Origin: Bradyrhizobiaceae bacterium
Lineage (GTDB): Bacteria; Pseudomonadota; Alphaproteobacteria; Rhizobiales; Xanthobacteraceae
Length of the DNA stretch: 40,049 bases
Direction: 5' to 3'
NCBI GenBank assembly: GCA_003105195.1
Contig: PQAH01000026.1
Coordinates: forward strand, 1 to 40,049
Shown here one piece after another: positions 34,847-40,049 of this stretch. The position numbers were made by a program, and so were the translations under genes. Under the pieces are notes generated by a model. That model did not search any database. It saw only the letters and a list, made by a program, of their open reading frames with translations, and was not told the DNA's origin. The stretch's first letter is position 1. Each line of letters opens with the position of its first letter.

Positions 34847-35380
34847 AATTTTTCCGCCCGAGTCCCCCGGTCGGCCGACGCCCCGGAGGAGGCCCCGGGC
34901 GGGAGCGAGCCGATCTGGGACGTGATCGAGCTGCTGTTCTTCGCCTACCGCGACTTCGTGGGCGACCCCGACCATGTGCTCGAGCGCTTCGGCTTCGGGC
35001 GCGCGCATCACCGCGTGCTGCATTTCGTCAACCGCAATCCCGGCATGAAGGTCGCGGACCTGCTGGACATTCTCAAGATCACCAAGCAGTCGCTCGGCCG
35101 GGTGCTCAAGCAGCTCATCGACCAGGGCTATGTGGTGCAGAAGGCCGGTCCCAACGATCGCCGCCAGCGCCTGCTCTACGTGACGCCGAAGGGCGAGACC
35201 CTCGCGCTCAAGCTCGCCGGCCTGCAGACCGAGCGCATCGCGGCGGCGCTCGCCGGTCTCGGGCCCGGCGCCGACGAAACCGCGCGACGCTTCCTGGCCG
35301 CGATGATCAACCCGGAGGACCGCGACGAGGTGCTCCGCCTGATCGCGCGGGGCAACCGCCTGCACCGCGCCCGCCCGTGA
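34835..35380 (+). CDS. MarR-family transcriptional regulator
   Basis: 181 aa. Winged helix-turn-helix: FGFGRAHHRVLHFVNRNPGM leads to the recognition helix ITKQSLGRVLKQLIDQGYVV, and the wing KAGPNDRRQRLLYVTPKG is canonical. N- and C-terminal helices would form the dimer. No Shine-Dalgarno sequence is visible before the ATG, and a palindrome overlaps it, so leaderless or poorly initiated translation is possible. Its stop overlaps a GTG that could start the response regulator. The ligand is unknown. Confidence 0.9.
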   Translation: MADINFSARVPRSADAPEEAPGGSEPIWDVIELLFFAYRDFVGDPDHVLERFGFGRAHHRVLHFVNRNPGMKVADLLDILKITKQSLGRVLKQLIDQGYVVQKAGPNDRRQRLLYVTPKGETLALKLAGLQTERIAAALAGLGPGADETARRFLAAMINPEDRDEVLRLIARGNRLHRARP

Positions 35381-35391
35381 CCGGGGTCGCC

Positions 35392-36096
35392 ATGGCCACG
35401 CCCGCCGCCCAGCTTCCGGACAATGCCCCGCATCTGCTGGTCGTGGACGACGACCGGCGGATCCGGGACCTGCTGTCGCGCTTCCTGGTCACCGGCGGCT
35501 ATCGCGTCACCACCGCGACCAACGCGGCGGAGGCGCGCGCCAAGCTCGAGGGCCTCTCCTTCGACCTCCTGATCCTCGACGTGATGATGCCGGGCGAGTC
35601 GGGCTTCGAGCTCGCCAAGGCGATCCGTGAGACCTCGGCAGTACCGATCCTGATGCTGACGGCGCGCGCGGAGGCGGAGAGCCGGATCCACGGGCTGGAG
35701 CTCGGCGCCGACGACTACCTGTCGAAACCGTTCGAGCCGCGCGAATTGTCGCTGCGCGTCGCCAATATCCTCAAGCGGCAGCTTCCGGCGGCGCCGGTCG
35801 CGATCGAGACCGTGCGGTTCGGCGAGTTCGTGTTCCACATTGCGCGCGGCGAATTGCGGCGCGGCGAGGAGGTGGTGCACCTCACCGACCGCGAGCGCGA
35901 GATGCTGCGCGTGCTCGCGGCCGCCCCCGGCGAGACGGTGCCGCGCCTGGCGCTCGCCGGCGGCAGCGCCTCCAACGAGCGCGCCGTGGACGTGCAGGTG
36001 AACCGGCTGCGGCGCAAGATCGAGCGCGACCCCGCCAACCCGCTGATCGTGCAGACCGTGCGCGGCGTCGGCTACCGGCTGGTGGTGGTGCCGTGA
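35392..36096 (+). CDS. OmpR-family response regulator
   Basis: 234 aa from the ATG at 35392. A GTG at 35377 overlapping the marR stop would add five residues and is plausible. Receiver domain: acidic pocket VVDDD (18-22), phosphoacceptor D63 in LLILDVMMPGE, LMLTARAE and SKPFEPREL. The C-terminal winged helix has NERAVDVQVNRLRRKIE and TVRGVGYRLV. Partner of the histidine kinase whose GTG overlaps its stop (GTGA). Confidence 0.94.
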   Translation: MATPAAQLPDNAPHLLVVDDDRRIRDLLSRFLVTGGYRVTTATNAAEARAKLEGLSFDLLILDVMMPGESGFELAKAIRETSAVPILMLTARAEAESRIHGLELGADDYLSKPFEPRELSLRVANILKRQLPAAPVAIETVRFGEFVFHIARGELRRGEEVVHLTDREREMLRVLAAAPGETVPRLALAGGSASNERAVDVQVNRLRRKIERDPANPLIVQTVRGVGYRLVVVP

Positions 36097-37493
36097 GCAG
36101 CCTCGAGCGCGGTGTCGACCTGGGCCTCGCGACACTGCGCTCCGCCGCGGGCCAGGTGAGCTCGGCCTGGGACGCGCTCGGGCGCTGGGTCAAGGGCTTC
36201 ATGCCGACGGGCCTCTATGCCCGCTCGCTCCTGATCATCGCGACCCCGATGGTGATCCTGCAGTCGGTGGTGGCCTTCGTGTTCATGGAGCGCCACTGGA
36301 ACACGGTGACCCACCGTCTCTCGGCGGCCGTGACCCAGGATGTCGCGGCGCTGATCGACGTCTACCGCAACTATCCGCAGGATCCGGAGCGCGCGCTGCT
36401 GCGCCGCATCGCGCAGGAGCGGCTCGGCCTCGTGGTCGACTTCCTGCCCGTCAACGACATGCCGCCGCCCGGGCCGAAGCCGTTCTTCTCGCTGCTCGAC
36501 CAGGCGCTCTCGGTCGAGATCGGCAGGCAGATCCGGCGCCCGTTCTGGATCGACACCGTCGGCCGCTCCAACCTGGTCGAGATCCGGGTCAAGCTCGACG
36601 ACGCCGTGATGCGGGTGTTCGCGCGGCGCAGCGCCGCCTATGCGTCGAACTCGGAGATCTTCCTGCTCTGGATGGTCGGCACCTCGCTGGTGCTGCTCGG
36701 CGTCGCGATCCTGTTCCTGCGCAACCAGATCCGGCCGATCCTGGCGCTCGCCGACGCGGCCGAGAGCTTCGGCAAGGGGCGCGAGGTGCCGGGCTTCCGG
36801 CCGCGCGGCGCGCGCGAGGTGCGGCGCGCGGCGCTCGCCTTCATCGAGATGAAGCGGCGCATCGAGCGCTCGCTCGAGCAGCGCACCACCATGCTGGCCG
36901 GCGTGTCGCACGACCTGCGCACCATCCTGACGCGCTTCAAGCTCGAGCTGGCGCTGCTCGAGAACGGGCCGGAGGTCGAGGCGCTGAAGAAGGACGTGGA
37001 CGAGATGGGCCGCATGCTCGAAGCCTATCTGGCGTTCGCGCGCGGCGATTCCGGGGAGCAGCCGGCGCCGACCGACATGGCCGCCTTCCTCGAGGAGCTG
37101 AAGCTCGACGCCGAGCGTCACGGACACAAGGCGAGCGTCGTGTTCCACGGCCATCCCGTGGTGACGGTGCGGCCCGCCGCGTTCAAGCGCTGCCTCGCGA
37201 ACCTGGTGTCGAACGCCGCGCGCTTCGCCGACACCATCGCGATCACGGGCCATCGCGACCATCGCTGGCTCACCGTGACGGTGGACGACGACGGCCCCGG
37301 CATCGCGGCCGAGCTGCGCGAGGAGGTGTTCAAGCCGTTCCTGCGCCTCGACGACGCGCGCAACCAGGACGAGGGCGGCACCGGCCTCGGCCTCGCCATC
37401 GGCCGCGACATCGCGCGCTCCCACGGCGGCGACATCACGCTCGGGGAGAGCCCGCTGGGCGGATTGCGGGCGACCGTGCGGGTGCCGGTGTAG
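36093..37493 (+). CDS. EnvZ-like sensor histidine kinase
   Basis: 466 aa. Two transmembrane helices (about 43-65 and 188-209) enclose a periplasmic sensor of about 120 residues. A HAMP region and the dimerisation domain follow, with phosphoacceptor H273 in SHDLRTILTRFKLEL; Ile278 stands where most kinases have Pro. The ATPase domain has the N box LANLVSNAARFA, the G1 box VDDDGPGIA and the G2 box GGTGLGLAIGRDI. Starts at a GTG overlapping the regulator stop. The signal sensed is unknown. Confidence 0.94.
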   Translation: MSSLERGVDLGLATLRSAAGQVSSAWDALGRWVKGFMPTGLYARSLLIIATPMVILQSVVAFVFMERHWNTVTHRLSAAVTQDVAALIDVYRNYPQDPERALLRRIAQERLGLVVDFLPVNDMPPPGPKPFFSLLDQALSVEIGRQIRRPFWIDTVGRSNLVEIRVKLDDAVMRVFARRSAAYASNSEIFLLWMVGTSLVLLGVAILFLRNQIRPILALADAAESFGKGREVPGFRPRGAREVRRAALAFIEMKRRIERSLEQRTTMLAGVSHDLRTILTRFKLELALLENGPEVEALKKDVDEMGRMLEAYLAFARGDSGEQPAPTDMAAFLEELKLDAERHGHKASVVFHGHPVVTVRPAAFKRCLANLVSNAARFADTIAITGHRDHRWLTVTVDDDGPGIAAELREEVFKPFLRLDDARNQDEGGTGLGLAIGRDIARSHGGDITLGESPLGGLRATVRVPV

Positions 37494-37513
37494 AGCGGCC
37501 GCGCGCCCTCGGC

Positions 37514-39187
37514 TCAGCGCGCGCTCTCGAAATAGTCGGTGCGGTCGACGGCCGGGATGTCGAACAGGATCGGCGGGCAGGGACCCGCCTCGATGGTCTT
37601 CAGGGTGCAGGCGAACGACCTGGCGGCCCTGATGCCGTACTTTTCGACGAAACGCGCCCCCGGGTACCAGCTGTTGGCGAGACGCAGCTCGTGCTCGCGC
37701 GCGAGCGCCTGCGCGACGAGCCTGTTGTCTTCCGGCGCCGCACCGGCGAAGCGGAAGGCGATCCGGTAGCCCTCATAGCGCGGACCGCCTTCGATGATCT
37801 TCTGGCGGATCGAATCGCTCGTCCTCTGCACGTCCGTGATCGTGCATTGCCCCGGATAGGTCGCGTAGCGGCACGGTCCGCCGATGCGTGGGGTGGCGGG
37901 CGAGCGTTCCCGCTCGAACAACTCCTTGACGCGCGCGCGCGGATCGACCTGCCCGGCGAGGCGCGCCCGGGAGGCAGGGTCTTCGGCCCCGCCGGCCGTC
38001 CCCGGCTTCCCGCGCGGATCCGTCACGCGACCCGCAAACAGGATTGCGCCGCTCTCGAGGTCCGCGATCATGAATACGAAGGGGCGGTCGACCCTGACGA
38101 TCGGCGCCGGCCGCCCGGCGCGCTTGGCGATCTCGACTGCAGTGGCGGCCGCCGCCTCCGTCCCGTCCTCGTCCGCGCTGATGAAGGCGCGGGTTCGCAC
38201 CTGCGAGATGTGCAGGCGCTTGTCCTCGTCGGTGCTCTCGGTGATGCCGCTGAAATCGGCCCGGTCGCGGTCGAACGCGAGCCGCATGCCGAGCCCCTTG
38301 AGCAGCGGGACCAGGTCAGCATCGGACTCCAGCGTGAACCGGGGCAGCCACAGCTCGATCCGTTCCGGCGTGGCACGCCGCAGGTCCGCGAGCAGGGCCT
38401 TGGCGGCCGCAGGCGAGGGCCCGTGCAGGAATCCCTCACCCGGCGTGCGCATCGGCAGCAGGATCACCATGGCGATCGTGCCGCCGCGATAGGGCAGCGC
38501 AAGGGCGTCGAAGGCGTGCGCGCGCACCACCGGGAATGCGCCGGCCGTCCGCATCGTCGGGACCTCGGCCGTGGTGCCGTCGAGCAGCCGGAACGCGGCA
38601 GGGGCGGTGCGCCGCTTCGGAAAGGCGGTCTGCCAGGCGCCCTTGAAGAACGTGGCGTTGACGAGCACGCAGGCCGAATTGGGATCGAGCCGCGTCAGGA
38701 TCCGTGCGATCCGGCCGTTGCTGCGCGCGCTCACCCAGCCGTTGATTGCCGCGAGATCCGAGCCCGCGAACAGCTCGGCGCCGAACGTGCCGACGGTCTC
38801 CTTGTAGGACGGGGCGACGAGATCGCCGTGGCGCGTCAAGTGCAGCGCATTGGCGACGACGAACTGCGGCTCCTGGCTCGCGAGCAGCCGGCCGAGGCGT
38901 CGCCGCGCGGCCGCGTTCTCACCCGCGGCAAGAGGAGTGCCGAGCACCTGCGCCATCTCGCGCTCGGTCTCGCCTCGCGCGCCGGCGAGCGCCATCGCCG
39001 TCGCGGATGCGATGCCGTGCGGCGACAGAATGGTGTTACCGGGGGCGAGCCCCGCGAGAAGGGCGAGACCGAAGGTGTTGTCCGCTGCGACGACCTGCTC
39101 CACCTGGTCGCCCGCGCAGAGCGGGCCGGATGAGACCAGCGTCGCGATCGCGAAAGCCGCGCCGAGAATGGAACGTGGTGTCGCCAT
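37514..39187 (-). CDS. Exported serpin with an additional C-terminal domain
   Basis: 557 aa; ordinary serpins are about 370-400. Signal peptide (1 to about 25). Serpin core 30-391: NTILSPHGIASATAMALAGA (51-70), LVNATFFKGAWQTAF (175-189) and DRPFVFMIADLESGAILFAG (368-387). The inhibitory hinge EDGTEAAAAT (340-349) is intact. By canonical spacing P1 is R356 and P1' A357, predicting a trypsin-like target. Residues 392-557 are an extra domain with four cysteines (C439, C448, C527, C537) and the stretch LANSWYPGARFVEKYGIRAA; I do not recognise it. The ATG at 39187 has GAGG upstream; the frame is open further upstream but that part is antisense-like. It converges on the histidine kinase gene. Confidence 0.9.
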   Translation of the reverse strand: MATPRSILGAAFAIATLVSSGPLCAGDQVEQVVAADNTFGLALLAGLAPGNTILSPHGIASATAMALAGARGETEREMAQVLGTPLAAGENAAARRRLGRLLASQEPQFVVANALHLTRHGDLVAPSYKETVGTFGAELFAGSDLAAINGWVSARSNGRIARILTRLDPNSACVLVNATFFKGAWQTAFPKRRTAPAAFRLLDGTTAEVPTMRTAGAFPVVRAHAFDALALPYRGGTIAMVILLPMRTPGEGFLHGPSPAAAKALLADLRRATPERIELWLPRFTLESDADLVPLLKGLGMRLAFDRDRADFSGITESTDEDKRLHISQVRTRAFISADEDGTEAAAATAVEIAKRAGRPAPIVRVDRPFVFMIADLESGAILFAGRVTDPRGKPGTAGGAEDPASRARLAGQVDPRARVKELFERERSPATPRIGGPCRYATYPGQCTITDVQRTSDSIRQKIIEGGPRYEGYRIAFRFAGAAPEDNRLVAQALAREHELRLANSWYPGARFVEKYGIRAARSFACTLKTIEAGPCPPILFDIPAVDRTDYFESAR

Positions 39188-39251
39188 GGAAGCCTCGCGG
39201 ATCGCAAAGGCATTATGCCGCGGCGCAGGCGTGCGGACGCATTGATGCGTA

Positions 39252-39380
39252 TCAACGGCGCCGCTGACGCAGAGCAATGGCGGCCGCGTGACCGTCGTGC
39301 TTTGAGTGGCGGGAGACGGACATGCCGAAGAAGCCGGCGCGGCCGTAGCGCAGGCTCGGGGACTCGACGTCGTTCTGCAT
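39252..39380 (-). CDS. Possible 42-aa protein
   Basis: Begins one base after the stop of the chimeric frame. Encodes MQNDVESPSLRYGRAGFFGM and a basic C-terminus rich in His and Arg. Residue composition is protein-like, but there is no ribosome-binding site and no recognised family. Could equally be chance. Confidence 0.25.
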   Translation of the reverse strand: MQNDVESPSLRYGRAGFFGMSVSRHSKHDGHAAAIALRQRRR

Positions 39381-39381
39381 T

Positions 39382-40049
<668 letters not shown>

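Overview
The window is GC-rich, densely packed chromosomal DNA with the gene order of an alphaproteobacterium, most probably of the order Hyphomicrobiales (Rhizobiales). The evidence is several Omp25/Omp31-type small porins, a DUF1285 / CoA-diphosphatase / DUF6111 / CCA-transferase cluster divergent from MoxR-DUF58-DUF4159, a uvrC-pgsA-moaD-moaE operon, and a branched-chain aminotransferase next to MarR and an OmpR/EnvZ-like pair. Cytochrome b and cytochrome c1 are separate genes, not the fused fbcH of Bradyrhizobium and Rhodopseudomonas, so the source is probably a different lineage. No tRNA, rRNA, CRISPR array, transposase or phage gene was seen.

Layout. 1-3797 (-): MoxR ATPase, DUF58 protein and a DUF4159/BatA membrane protein cut by the left edge. 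4079-6861 (+): DUF1285, CoA diphosphatase, DUF6111 and CCA tRNA nucleotidyltransferase, mostly start/stop-overlapped. 6881-8773 (-): two closely related porins, each with a GC-rich hairpin terminator. 9104-10597: a DM13 lipoprotein-like or membrane-anchored protein converging on hemF. 10772-15052: an envelope glycan or lipid-sugar locus (DUF2142, methyltransferase and small EamA/SMR-like protein on +; trmL, GT2 glycosyltransferase and DUF2304 on -). 15323-19824 (+): petABC (cytochrome bc1), mtnP and apt, with a 67-aa membrane protein on the other strand. 20076-22481 (+): a run of small exported proteins, a frameshifted SnoaL-like gene and an RNase T2. 22569-24546 (+): rlmJ, a cold-shock protein and a glutathione S-transferase-like protein. 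24562-27746 (-): three more porin-family genes, one carrying two barrel domains in a single chain. 28017-33331 (+): a pteridine-reductase-like SDR, uvrC, pgsA, moaD, moaE and a Vgb-like beta-propeller. 33366-33676: an intergenic repeat cluster. 33713-37493: ilvE (-) divergent from marR, then a response regulator and histidine kinase. 37514-39187 (-): an exported serpin with an extra C-terminal domain. 39382-40049 (-): a frame that begins as serine hydroxymethyltransferase and ends as something else.

Most of the window is housekeeping. The points that deserve attention are the serpin with its unassigned four-cysteine extension, the 233-bp multi-hairpin element with perfect 13-bp terminal inverted repeats sitting inside a REP-like hairpin, the double-barrel porin, the palindrome across the marR start codon, and the glyA/TetR-like chimera at the right edge, which may be an assembly artefact. 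I found no clear new multi-gene defence or metabolic system.
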